From the NCBI GenBank assembly GCA_038230035.1, contig JBBRNX010000033.1:1-14601 (forward strand): 14,601 bases of DNA, read 5' to 3'. This stretch comes from Gaiella sp038230035 (lineage in GTDB: Bacteria > Actinomycetota > Thermoleophilia > Gaiellales > Gaiellaceae). Both the position numbers and the translations under genes were made by a program. Position 1 is the first letter of the stretch; each line of letters starts with the position of its first letter. The notes under the pieces were generated by a model. It was not told the DNA's origin. It did not search any database and worked only from the letters and a program-made list of their open reading frames with translations. This document shows positions 4,744-11,982 of the stretch, piece by piece.

Positions 4744-6159
4744 ATGGCCGTGATCGACACCTTTCGCCTGACCGCGGAGGAAGCCCGGGGCCTGATCGAG
4801 CGCAAGGAGCTGTCGCCGGCGGAGTTGCACGCTGCGTACCGGGAGGCGATAGCCGAGCGCGACCCGGAACTCCACTGCTACCTGCGGACGGTAGACGAGG
4901 CCGCGGGCGAAGGGATCCCGATCGCGCTCAAGGACGTGATCTCGACGCGCGGGGTGGAGACGACGGCCGGCTCCCGGATCCTCGAGGGCTACGTGCCGGT
5001 CTTCGACGCGACCGTTGCCGAGCGGTGCAAGGGTGCCGGGCTGACGCTCCTGGGCAAGACAAACACCGACGAGTTCGCGATGGGTTCGTCGACCGAGAAC
5101 TCTGCGTGGGGGCCCTCACGTAACCCGTGGGACCCCACCCGGGTTCCTGGCGGCTCGGGAGGCGGCTCGGCGGCTGCGGTGTCGGCGGGGCTCGCGCCGT
5201 GGGCGCTCGGGTCCGACACCGGCGGCTCGATCAAGCAGCCCTCGGCGCTCTGCGGCAACGTCGGACTTCGACCTACGTACGGGACGGTGTCCCGATACGG
5301 AGTGGTGGCGTTCGCGTCGAGCCTCGATCAGATCGGGCCGGTGGCGAAGAACGTGCGCGACTGCGCGCTGCTCTACTCCATCATCGCCGGACGGGATCCT
5401 CGCGACGCGACGACGGTGGAGCTTCCCGAGCCCGTCGAGTTGCCGAGCGCCGACCGTCTCGACGGTCTGCGGGTCGGTATTCCGAAGCAAGTCGACGGGT
5501 TGTCTGCAATCGAGCCGGGCGTGCGGGCTGCGTTCGACGCGGCGATCACGCGTGCCCGGGAGCTCGGGGCCGAGGTCGGTGAGTGCGACCTGCCGCTGTC
5601 GTTCGAGTACGGGATGGCCTGCTACTACCTTGTCGCGCCGGCCGAGGCGTCCTCGAACCTCGCGCGCTACGACGGCGTCCGCTACGGGCAGCGCGTTGAC
5701 GGGAGCACCTATCGCGCGATGGTCGAGCGCACGCGCGATGCCGGCTTCGGCCCGGAGCCGAAGCGCCGCATCATGCTCGGGACGTACGCGTTGTCCGCGG
5801 GATACTACGACGCGTTCTACGGTCAGGCGCAGCGTGTGCGGACGCTGCTGATCCGCGAGCACCGAGACGCGCTCGAGCGGTTTGACGTGCTCGCGACGCC
5901 AACGTCGCCGACGGTCGCGTTCCCGCTCGGCTACAAGGCGTCCGACCCGCTCGCGATGTACGCCTGCGACGTGCTCACCATCCCGTCTTGCCTAGCTGGC
6001 CTCCCGGGACTCAACGTGCCTTGCGGCCTGTCGGAGGGTCTGCCAGTGGGTCTGCAGCTGATCGGTGCGCAGTTCGGCGAGAACGCGCTGTTCCGCGCAG
6101 GGCATGCGCTCGAGCAGGCCATCGGCTTCGAGACTGTCCCGACGAGGTACCGGGCATGA
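4744..6159 (+). CDS. gatA: Asp-tRNA(Asn)/Glu-tRNA(Gln) amidotransferase subunit A
   Basis: GatA is the glutaminase subunit: it releases ammonia from Gln, which is channelled to GatB. It is an amidase-signature enzyme, and the Ser-cisSer-Lys triad is complete: K63 in PIALKDV, S138 in the GGSGGGS loop (136-142) and S162 in GSDTGGSIKQP (156-166). The spacing of these residues (75 and 24) equals that of characterised GatA. The 471-residue protein is near normal length, but the stretch between ELHCYLRTVDEAA and GIPIALKD is about 20-25 residues shorter than usual. ATG 4744 is preferred because GGAG (4731-4734) lies 9 bases before it; ATG 4717, nine codons upstream, abuts a palindrome and lacks a normal ribosome site. 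The stop overlaps the gatB start in ATGA (6156-6159), so the two are translationally coupled. Confidence 0.95.
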   Translation: MAVIDTFRLTAEEARGLIERKELSPAELHAAYREAIAERDPELHCYLRTVDEAAGEGIPIALKDVISTRGVETTAGSRILEGYVPVFDATVAERCKGAGLTLLGKTNTDEFAMGSSTENSAWGPSRNPWDPTRVPGGSGGGSAAAVSAGLAPWALGSDTGGSIKQPSALCGNVGLRPTYGTVSRYGVVAFASSLDQIGPVAKNVRDCALLYSIIAGRDPRDATTVELPEPVELPSADRLDGLRVGIPKQVDGLSAIEPGVRAAFDAAITRARELGAEVGECDLPLSFEYGMACYYLVAPAEASSNLARYDGVRYGQRVDGSTYRAMVERTRDAGFGPEPKRRIMLGTYALSAGYYDAFYGQAQRVRTLLIREHRDALERFDVLATPTSPTVAFPLGYKASDPLAMYACDVLTIPSCLAGLPGLNVPCGLSEGLPVGLQLIGAQFGENALFRAGHALEQAIGFETVPTRYRA

Positions 6160-7595
6160 GCGTCCAACCGGAGGTTGACGCGGTGAATTGGGAGCCGGTG
6201 ATCGGGCTCGAGATCCACGTCCAGCTGAAGACGCGGACGAAGATGTTCTGCCGCTGTCTGGTCGGGTTCGGCGCAGGCGAAAACACGCAGACGTGCCCCG
6301 TGTGCCTCGGGTTTCCGGGGGCCCTGCCGGTGTCGAACCGGCAGGCGATCGACTGGACGATCAAGCTCGGCCTCGCGCTCGACTGCGAGATCGCACCGCG
6401 TGCCGTGTTCTCGCGCAAGAACTACTTCTACCCCGACTTGCCGAAGGGCTATCAGATATCCCAGTACGATATGCCGTCTTGCGTAAATGGCAAGATGCTA
6501 GTACCGACCGAGCTTGGCGACCAGCGGGTCGGCATCGTCAGGGCACATCTCGAGGAGGACGCCGCGAAAACGGTGCACCTCGGCGGGGCGACCGGCCGCA
6601 TCGGCGGCGCCGAGACATCGCTGGTGGACTTCAACCGCGGTGGTACGCCGCTCGTCGAGATCGTCACGGCACCGGACATCTCGTCATCCGAGGAGGCGAA
6701 GCGCTTCCTCCAGCTGCTGCGCCAGACGATCGTCGAGCTCGGGATCTCGGACGCCGAGATGGAGAAAGGCACCCTGCGGGTCGATGCGAACGTCTCGGTC
6801 CGCCCGCAAGGATCGACCGAGCTGCGGACGCGATGTGAGCTGAAGAACATGAATTCGTTCAACTTCGTCGCGCGCGGGATCGACGCCGAAGTCGCACGCC
6901 AGATCGCGATCTGGGAGTCGGGCGAGGAGCTGCTGCCGGAGACCTTCGACTTCGATGCCGCCAGCGGCACGCTCACACCGCGACGCTCGAAGGAGGAGGC
7001 GGACGACTACCGCTACTTCCCGGAGCCGGATCTCGTGCCGGTCGAGCCGTCTGCGGAGCTGATCGAGCGACTGCGCGCAGAGCTGCCGGAGCTGCCTGCG
7101 ACGCGCATCCGCCGTCTCGAACGGGAGCTCGATCTGGAGCAGGCTGTCGTTCTCGTCAGCGGCGGGCTCGATCGACTTTGGGCGTCGACGGTCGGAGCCG
7201 GCGCCGACGGCAAGGCAGCGGCGAACGTGATTGCGAACAACGTGGTGGGCGCGCGGGTCGATCCAGCGGCCGTTTCAGCCGGCGAGCTCGCGAAGCTGGT
7301 CGGCGCGCGCGAGCGAATCCCGCGCCAGACCTTCGACGAGGCAATCGGCAAGCTCGCCGAACCCGGGTTCAGCGCCGAGCCGTACCTCGCCGACGAGGCG
7401 GTCTCGGACGAGGCTCTGCTCGAGCCGATCGTTGACGCGATCCTCGCCGCCAACGCCGCCCAGGTCCAGGCGTACCGCGGCGGGAAGACCGGGTTGCTCG
7501 GCTTCTTCGTCGGCCAGGTGATGAAGGAAACCGGCGGCAAGGCAAACGCCCGCGCAGTCAGCCAGCTCGTGACGAAGAAGCTCGCCGGCATGTAG
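6156..7595 (+). CDS. gatB: Asp-tRNA(Asn)/Glu-tRNA(Gln) amidotransferase subunit B
   Basis: GatB binds the mischarged tRNA, activates the side-chain carboxylate with ATP and transfers ammonia from GatA. The product has 479 residues, the usual length. WEPVIGLEIHVQL (12-24) opens the catalytic cradle. A zinc-type cysteine set follows: C32 and C34 (FCRC), then C47 and C50 (CPVC), next to LGFPGALPVSN. RKNYFYPDLPKGYQISQYD and the VDFNRGGTPLVEIV block are highly conserved in the family. The helical domain and the C-terminal YqeY-like tail (GKTGLLGFFVGQVMKETGG and onward) are complete, so the tRNA-binding tail is intact. GAGG at 6144-6147, inside gatA, serves as ribosome site 8 bases before ATG 6156. 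Its presence implies that this organism makes Gln-tRNA and/or Asn-tRNA indirectly. Confidence 0.96.
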   Translation: MSVQPEVDAVNWEPVIGLEIHVQLKTRTKMFCRCLVGFGAGENTQTCPVCLGFPGALPVSNRQAIDWTIKLGLALDCEIAPRAVFSRKNYFYPDLPKGYQISQYDMPSCVNGKMLVPTELGDQRVGIVRAHLEEDAAKTVHLGGATGRIGGAETSLVDFNRGGTPLVEIVTAPDISSSEEAKRFLQLLRQTIVELGISDAEMEKGTLRVDANVSVRPQGSTELRTRCELKNMNSFNFVARGIDAEVARQIAIWESGEELLPETFDFDAASGTLTPRRSKEEADDYRYFPEPDLVPVEPSAELIERLRAELPELPATRIRRLERELDLEQAVVLVSGGLDRLWASTVGAGADGKAAANVIANNVVGARVDPAAVSAGELAKLVGARERIPRQTFDEAIGKLAEPGFSAEPYLADEAVSDEALLEPIVDAILAANAAQVQAYRGGKTGLLGFFVGQVMKETGGKANARAVSQLVTKKLAGM

Positions 7596-7616
7596 GAGCG
7601 AGGCTTGCGTCGCCCT

Positions 7617-7649
7617 GTACGGGAGTGGGGAACCCAAGGGTCGCCGTAC
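7617..7649. terminator. Possible bidirectional hairpin between convergent genes
   Basis: gtacgg (7617-7622) and ccgtac (7644-7649) can close a loop that contains a small tggg/ccca stem. It is the only inverted repeat in the 57-base gap between the convergent gatB and membrane-protein genes. The stem is short, so support is weak. Confidence 0.25.
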
Positions 7650-7652
7650 CTG

Positions 7653-8267
7653 TCATCGCGTTGCGACCACCCCGCCGTAGAGCAGTGCTGCCGCCACAGC
7701 GAAGAACGCCGACGTTCCCGCTTCGCCGAGTCCCGTGAGGGCGCTCCCAAGGGCGGCGACGGCCACTCCGGCGAGGATGAGGCCGTTGCCAAGCGGGCGT
7801 CGCCGGAAGGTCACGAGCGCGACGACGATAACCGCAAGCGTCCCGAGCGAGTTCCCTGCGATCGCTAGTACCCGGGCCGGGAACAGCTCGAGGTGGCTCT
7901 GCGCGCTCGGGATCCCCCTTCCGGAGACGACGCGGGTCAGCGGCATGGCGACCGCCACACCGATCGCGATGCCGCTGTAGACGAGCCCGACCGGTACAGC
8001 ACGGCGGAAGCCGGCGCGCAGGAGCGACCCGATGCCGAGCAACGGTGCGGTCAGCAACCCGCCGAAGAGGTAGTAGACGCGGAAGGTCGCGTCGTGCCAG
8101 CCACCGGCAGCCCCCGCTGCAAGCGCTGCCGATGCAGCCGCATACGCCGCGATCGACGCTGCCCAGGCGGTCAGCTCCGGCGAACGCTTGCGCCGCGCGC
8201 GTCGCACGAGATCGGACGCGAGTCGCAACGACACCAGTGCTGCACCGAAAGCGAGGATCGTGTTCAC
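7653..8267 (-). CDS. Multi-pass membrane protein of unknown function
   Basis: The product has 204 residues and about seven hydrophobic segments: NTILAFGAALVSLRLASDLV; ELTAWAASIAAYAAASAALA; VYYLFGGLLTAPLLGIGSLL; VPVGLVYSGIAIGVAVAMPL; VLAIAGNSLGTLAVIVVALV; a LILAGVAVAALGSAL stretch; and SAFFAVAAALLYGGVVAT. A basic loop (RRARRKRSPE) follows the first segment, suggesting a cytoplasmic face. No catalytic or transport motif is recognised. GTG 8267 is chosen because it begins the first membrane segment and TAGTCT lies exactly 8 bases upstream, as for the divergent acylase gene. An ATG at 8324 would overlap that gene and its promoter and is not preferred. It converges on gatB and is divergent from the acylase gene, with which it may share control. 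Confidence 0.65.
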   Translation of the reverse strand: MNTILAFGAALVSLRLASDLVRRARRKRSPELTAWAASIAAYAAASAALAAGAAGGWHDATFRVYYLFGGLLTAPLLGIGSLLRAGFRRAVPVGLVYSGIAIGVAVAMPLTRVVSGRGIPSAQSHLELFPARVLAIAGNSLGTLAVIVVALVTFRRRPLGNGLILAGVAVAALGSALTGLGEAGTSAFFAVAAALLYGGVVATR

Positions 8268-8281
8268 GCGGTCGGAGACTA
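8268..8281 (-). promoter_or_regulatory. Leaderless -10 box for the membrane-protein gene
   Basis: Read on the minus strand, TAGTCT (8281 to 8276) is followed by 8 bases, ccgaccgc, and GTG. The box and its first flanking bases mirror the plus-strand box of the acylase gene. No ribosome site is visible. Confidence 0.45.
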
Positions 8282-8310
8282 GAAGCAGTAGCTGCGCGGT
8301 GTAGTCTCCG
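8273..8310. repeat. Mirrored divergent promoter/operator
   Basis: cggagacta (8273-8281) and tagtctccg (8302-8310) are perfect 9-bp reverse complements with 20 bases between them. Inside the spacer, gcag-tag-ctgc (8285-8295) forms a second, smaller palindrome. Each outer half is the -10-like box of one of the two divergent genes. Because the centres are so close, the -35 region of each would overlap the -10 box of the other. A dimeric regulator binding here, or competition between polymerases, would affect both genes. Confidence 0.6.
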
Positions 8311-8315
8311 CCGCA
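8302..8315 (+). promoter_or_regulatory. Leaderless -10 box for the acylase gene
   Basis: TAGTCT (8302-8307) is followed by 8 bases and ATG 8316. There is no ribosome site, so the transcript probably begins at or next to the start codon. Confidence 0.45.
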
Positions 8316-10778
8316 ATGAGGCATCGTCTGCCGTTGGCGGTTGCGCTCGCCCTCCTCGCCGGTCTCGTCGCGCTCGCGCCGCTCACAGCGGCACCGCCCG
8401 CGCTTCCGAGCCCGACGGACTACGCGTCGGAGGCGTACAGCATCCTGCCGCCAGGCGAGAACGGCGGCCTCAGCTTCGACAAGAACACGAACGACCAGGC
8501 GAAGCTCTACGACGCACTCACGCCGTTGCGTGGGAACGTCACCGAGGGCGACATCAAGCGGCTGTTCAAGCCGGAGCCGCTCGGGCTCGGCAAGGAGAAG
8601 CCGAAGTCGCTCGAGCGTCCCAAAGCCGGGTTGACGATCGCTCGCGACCGCTTCGGTGTGGCGCACGTCTTCGGCAAGACACAGACCGACGTCGCCTACG
8701 GCGCCGGTTGGGTGACTGCCGCCGACCGCGGTCTGCTCCTCGCGCTGATCCGCGGGCCGGCCAGGATCGCCGCACTCGACGTCCCGGGGCTCGATCCGCT
8801 CAAGCTCGCGCTTTCCGGCAAGACCTTCATACCGAGCGGCGAGACCGAAGCGTTCCTCGCGAACCAGATCGATGCCCTCAATCAGAGCGGTCCGGCGGGA
8901 CGCAGCATGGTCGCGATCGTCAACGCCTACGTGAAGGGAATCAACGGCTACTACCGGGCGAAGGGGATCCCGGTGGAGCCGTACACCGCGAACGACGTCA
9001 TCGCCGCGGCTGCGCTGATCGCCGCACGGTTCGGGGCGAACGGCGGCCAGGAAGTGCCGAACAGCGAGTTCCTCTCCGCGCTCCAGACCTCGCTCGGCGC
9101 GGACAAAGGCCGCACGGTCTTCGATGACCTGCGCGAGGCGAACGACCCGGAAGCTCCTGTGACGGCCCCCGGGAACTTCCCGTACGAGCTGCCGTCGAAA
9201 CCCGCTCCCGGGAGCGCGACGATCGACGACGGCTCGTTTGTCGGCGCGCCGCTCCAGCAGCCGGCGTTCGCGTCGAACGCGCTGATCATCGGCGCGAAGC
9301 GGTCGGAAACCGGTCACCCGCTGTTCGTCGCGGGACCGCAGGTCGGCTACTTCTTCCCCGAATTCTTTGCAGAGATGGACCTGGAGGGTGGGGGGTTCGC
9401 GACCCGTGGCGCCGTCTTCCCCGGCGTCCCGTTCGTCGTCATCGGCCGTGGCGCTGACTTCGCGTGGAGCGCCACCTCGTCGCAGGCCGACAACATCGAC
9501 GTCTTCACCGAGACGCTCTGCGGCGGCGACGACCACCACTACCTGTTCCGCGGGCAGTGCCTGAACATGCAGCGGTTCAACGCGGGTGTGCTCCGCGCGA
9601 ACGGTCAGCCCGATCAGCCGGTCGCGTTCTACGAGACGGCGCACGGGCCGCTGCTCGGGTACGCGTCGGTTGGCGGCGTCAAGGTCGGCATCTCGGCGAT
9701 GCGCTCCACGCGCGGTCGTGAGCTGCTGTCGGCGCAGGGCTTCTACGACCTCGACACCGGCAAGGTGAAGTCCCCCAAGACCTTCATCTCGGCGATGTCG
9801 AAGGTCGAGTTCTCGTTCAACTGGTTCTACGCCGACGACAAGGACATCGCGTACTTCTCGAGCGGTCGGCTACCCGTGCGCGCGCCTGGGACTGATCCGG
9901 CGCTTCCCACGATCGGCAGCGGCCAGTTCGAGTGGCAGGGCTTCCTGCGCACGAGCGAGCATCCGCAGGCGATCGACCCGCCAAGCGGCGTGCTCCTAAA
10001 TTGGAACAACAAACCGGCTGCGGATGTCGGAGCGGCCGACTCGAACCTGTCGTACGGATCGATCCAGCGCGTCGATCTCTTCACCCCGAAGATCGCGAAA
10101 CTCAAGAAGCACACGCTGGCGAGTGTCGTCTCGGCGATGAACGAGTCGGCGACGCAGGACCTCCGGGTCGTCCGGGTCTGGCCAGTGATCCGTGCCGTAC
10201 TCGACTCAGGGCCGGAAGCGAACGCGACGCCGCTCGCGCAACAATCCGCCGTGCTCCTCGACCAGTGGCTCGGCGCCGGAGCCAGCCGGATCGATGCGAA
10301 CGGCGACGGGAAGGTGGATGCGCCGGGTGCCGCGATCATGGACGCCGCGTTCCCGAAGCTCGCGGACGCCGTGCTCTCGCCTGTTCTTGGCCCGCTGACG
10401 GAGCGACTCTCTGAACAGCTTCAGGGGCGCAGCGACGACGCGAACGACGGCGGGTCGTCGTACATCACCGGCTGGTACGGCTACATCGCGAAGGACCTGC
10501 GGACGCTCCTCGGCCGGCCGGTTCGCGGACCGTTCGCGACCCGCTTCTGCGGCGCCGGTGACCTCGGCGCCTGCCGCGACGCCCTCTGGACCGCACTCGG
10601 GGCGGCCGCGGCTGATCTTGCGAAGGCCCAAGGCGCCGACGCGACACAGTGGCGGGCCGACGCGAACGCCGAGCGAGTTAAGTTCACATCGGGCGTCCTC
10701 ACCGACACGATGCGGTGGACGAACCGGCCGACGTTCCAGCAAGTCGTGACGTTCGCCGGGCATCGCAAGCGCAAGTAA
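8316..10778 (+). CDS. Secreted penicillin amidase (acylase) family Ntn-hydrolase
   Basis: This 820-residue enzyme precursor belongs to the penicillin/cephalosporin/acyl-homoserine-lactone acylase family, which cleaves amide bonds after self-cutting into alpha and beta chains. Residues 1-26 are a signal peptide (MRHR, hydrophobic core, TAAPPA). The alpha chain carries IARDRFGVAHVFG (108-120) and the GAGWVTAADR motif (129-138). The likely autocatalytic site and nucleophile is S320 in AFASNALIIGAK (317-328); the family more often has Gly before this Ser and Trp three residues after it. The beta chain contains the GPQVGYFFPEF strand (340-350), the oxyanion/catalytic-Asn motif NWNNKP (562-567) and IGRGADFAWSATS (376-388). 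An EF-hand-like loop DANGDGKVD (660-668) suggests calcium binding. The substrate cannot be predicted: beta-lactam side chains, acyl-homoserine lactones or other N-acyl amides are possible. It is divergent from a membrane protein and 52 bases ahead of the aminotransferase gene. Confidence 0.88.
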   Translation: MRHRLPLAVALALLAGLVALAPLTAAPPALPSPTDYASEAYSILPPGENGGLSFDKNTNDQAKLYDALTPLRGNVTEGDIKRLFKPEPLGLGKEKPKSLERPKAGLTIARDRFGVAHVFGKTQTDVAYGAGWVTAADRGLLLALIRGPARIAALDVPGLDPLKLALSGKTFIPSGETEAFLANQIDALNQSGPAGRSMVAIVNAYVKGINGYYRAKGIPVEPYTANDVIAAAALIAARFGANGGQEVPNSEFLSALQTSLGADKGRTVFDDLREANDPEAPVTAPGNFPYELPSKPAPGSATIDDGSFVGAPLQQPAFASNALIIGAKRSETGHPLFVAGPQVGYFFPEFFAEMDLEGGGFATRGAVFPGVPFVVIGRGADFAWSATSSQADNIDVFTETLCGGDDHHYLFRGQCLNMQRFNAGVLRANGQPDQPVAFYETAHGPLLGYASVGGVKVGISAMRSTRGRELLSAQGFYDLDTGKVKSPKTFISAMSKVEFSFNWFYADDKDIAYFSSGRLPVRAPGTDPALPTIGSGQFEWQGFLRTSEHPQAIDPPSGVLLNWNNKPAADVGAADSNLSYGSIQRVDLFTPKIAKLKKHTLASVVSAMNESATQDLRVVRVWPVIRAVLDSGPEANATPLAQQSAVLLDQWLGAGASRIDANGDGKVDAPGAAIMDAAFPKLADAVLSPVLGPLTERLSEQLQGRSDDANDGGSSYITGWYGYIAKDLRTLLGRPVRGPFATRFCGAGDLGACRDALWTALGAAAADLAKAQGADATQWRADANAERVKFTSGVLTDTMRWTNRPTFQQVVTFAGHRKRK

Positions 10779-10817
10779 CGGCCGACCGCTCTCGGCGAAG
10801 CGCGTCGGGCTGCTCGG

Positions 10818-10830
10818 TACCCTCTGGAGG
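10818..10830 (+). promoter_or_regulatory. Possible leaderless -10 box for the aminotransferase gene
   Basis: TACCCT (10818-10823) fits TANNNT and ends 7 bases before ATG 10831. The 7 bases end in GGAGG, which abuts the ATG and is too close for a normal ribosome site. A promoter here would let the aminotransferase-serA pair be expressed separately from the upstream acylase gene. Confidence 0.35.
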
Positions 10831-11982
10831 ATGGCGGTCAAGAAACACCTCCTGACGCCGGGCCCGACGCCGGTGCCGCCGGAGGTGCTGGCGGCGACCG
10901 CCGAGCCGATGATCCATCACCGCGGGCCGGACTTCCGCGTGCTCCTCGAGCGCACGGTCGGCCGGCTCCAGCAGGTCTTCCGGACGACCAACGACGTGCT
11001 GCTGTTCACTGCTTCGGGGACAGGGGCGTTCGAGTCCGCGGTTGCGAACCTCGTGTCTCCGGGCGACAAGGTGCTCGCCGTCTCGCACGGCGAGTTCGGC
11101 GAGCGGTGGGCAAAGCTTGCTGCCGTCTACGGCGCCGACGTGCAGCCGCTCGCATTCGGCTGGGGCGAGGTGCCGCGGGCCGAGGATGTCGCCCGCGCGC
11201 TCGACGAGACACCCGTCGACGTCGTCATGCTCGTGCAGTCGGAGACATCCACGGGTGTCGTCGCCGATATCGAAGCTCTTGCCCGTGTGGCGAAGGAATC
11301 CGGCGCCCTTGTCGTCGTCGACGCTGTTTCGAGCCTGGGTGCAGTGCCGCTCGAGACCGACGCCTGGGACATCGACGTCGTCGTCTCCGGCTCGCAGAAG
11401 GCACTGATGTCGCCGCCCGGCCTGGCGTTCGCCTCGGTGTCACCGAGCGCGTGGGAGCGATGCCAGCAGGCGACGTCGCCTCGCTTCTACTTCGATTGGC
11501 GCCGCTACCGGACGTCCTTCGAGTCGCTCGGCACGCCCTTCACGCCTGCAGTAGCGACGGTTGCGGGTCTCGATGTCGCGCTTGGCATGATCCTCGACGC
11601 CGGCCTCGAGCATGCGTTCGCGCATCATGCCGCGCTCGGTCGTGCCTGCCGCGAAGGTGCGAAGGCGATGGATCTCGAGCTGTTCTCACCTGACGACGAC
11701 AGCTCCGCGGTCGTCACGGCGATCCTCACGCCTGACGGTGCTAACGCGAAGGAGCTCGTGCTCGCACTGCGCGACCGGTTCGGCATCACGGTCGCCGGCG
11801 GGCATGGCGACATGGCGACCCGCATGTTCCGGATCGGCCACATCGGCTGGTTCGACGTCTTCGACATCACGACCGCGCTCGCAGCCGTCGAGCTCGTCCT
11901 CGGTGACATGGGTGCTCCGATCACCCGCGGTGTCGCCGTCACGCGTGCGCTCGAGGCCTACGGGGAAGCCGTGACTGTGTAG
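10831..11982 (+). CDS. Class V aminotransferase (serine-pyruvate/alanine-glyoxylate type, possible phosphoserine aminotransferase role)
   Basis: This 383-residue fold-type I, PLP-dependent transaminase belongs to the alanine-glyoxylate/serine-pyruvate group. LTPGPTPVPPEV (8-19) and the HHRGPDF motif (29-35) are typical. TASGTGAFE (60-68) forms the phosphate-binding part, VVVDAVSSLG (161-170) carries the Asp that holds the pyridine nitrogen (D164), and VSGSQKALMSPPG (185-197) carries the Schiff-base lysine K190. The protein is complete. Its TAG stop shares one base with the GTG start of serA (TAGTG at 11980-11984), so the two are surely co-expressed. This suggests that it converts 3-phosphohydroxypyruvate from SerA to phosphoserine. 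Some class V enzymes of archaea and bacteria have this role in place of SerC. A serine-glyoxylate or alanine-glyoxylate role remains possible. Confidence 0.88.
   Translation: MAVKKHLLTPGPTPVPPEVLAATAEPMIHHRGPDFRVLLERTVGRLQQVFRTTNDVLLFTASGTGAFESAVANLVSPGDKVLAVSHGEFGERWAKLAAVYGADVQPLAFGWGEVPRAEDVARALDETPVDVVMLVQSETSTGVVADIEALARVAKESGALVVVDAVSSLGAVPLETDAWDIDVVVSGSQKALMSPPGLAFASVSPSAWERCQQATSPRFYFDWRRYRTSFESLGTPFTPAVATVAGLDVALGMILDAGLEHAFAHHAALGRACREGAKAMDLELFSPDDDSSAVVTAILTPDGANAKELVLALRDRFGITVAGGHGDMATRMFRIGHIGWFDVFDITTALAAVELVLGDMGAPITRGVAVTRALEAYGEAVTV

Noticed and set aside
8324..9644. Minus-strand extension of the membrane-protein frame into the acylase gene
   Set aside because: Only the part from GTG 8267 onward is hydrophobic and gene-like; the rest is Arg/Asp/Glu-rich antisense of the acylase gene and would cross the divergent promoter.
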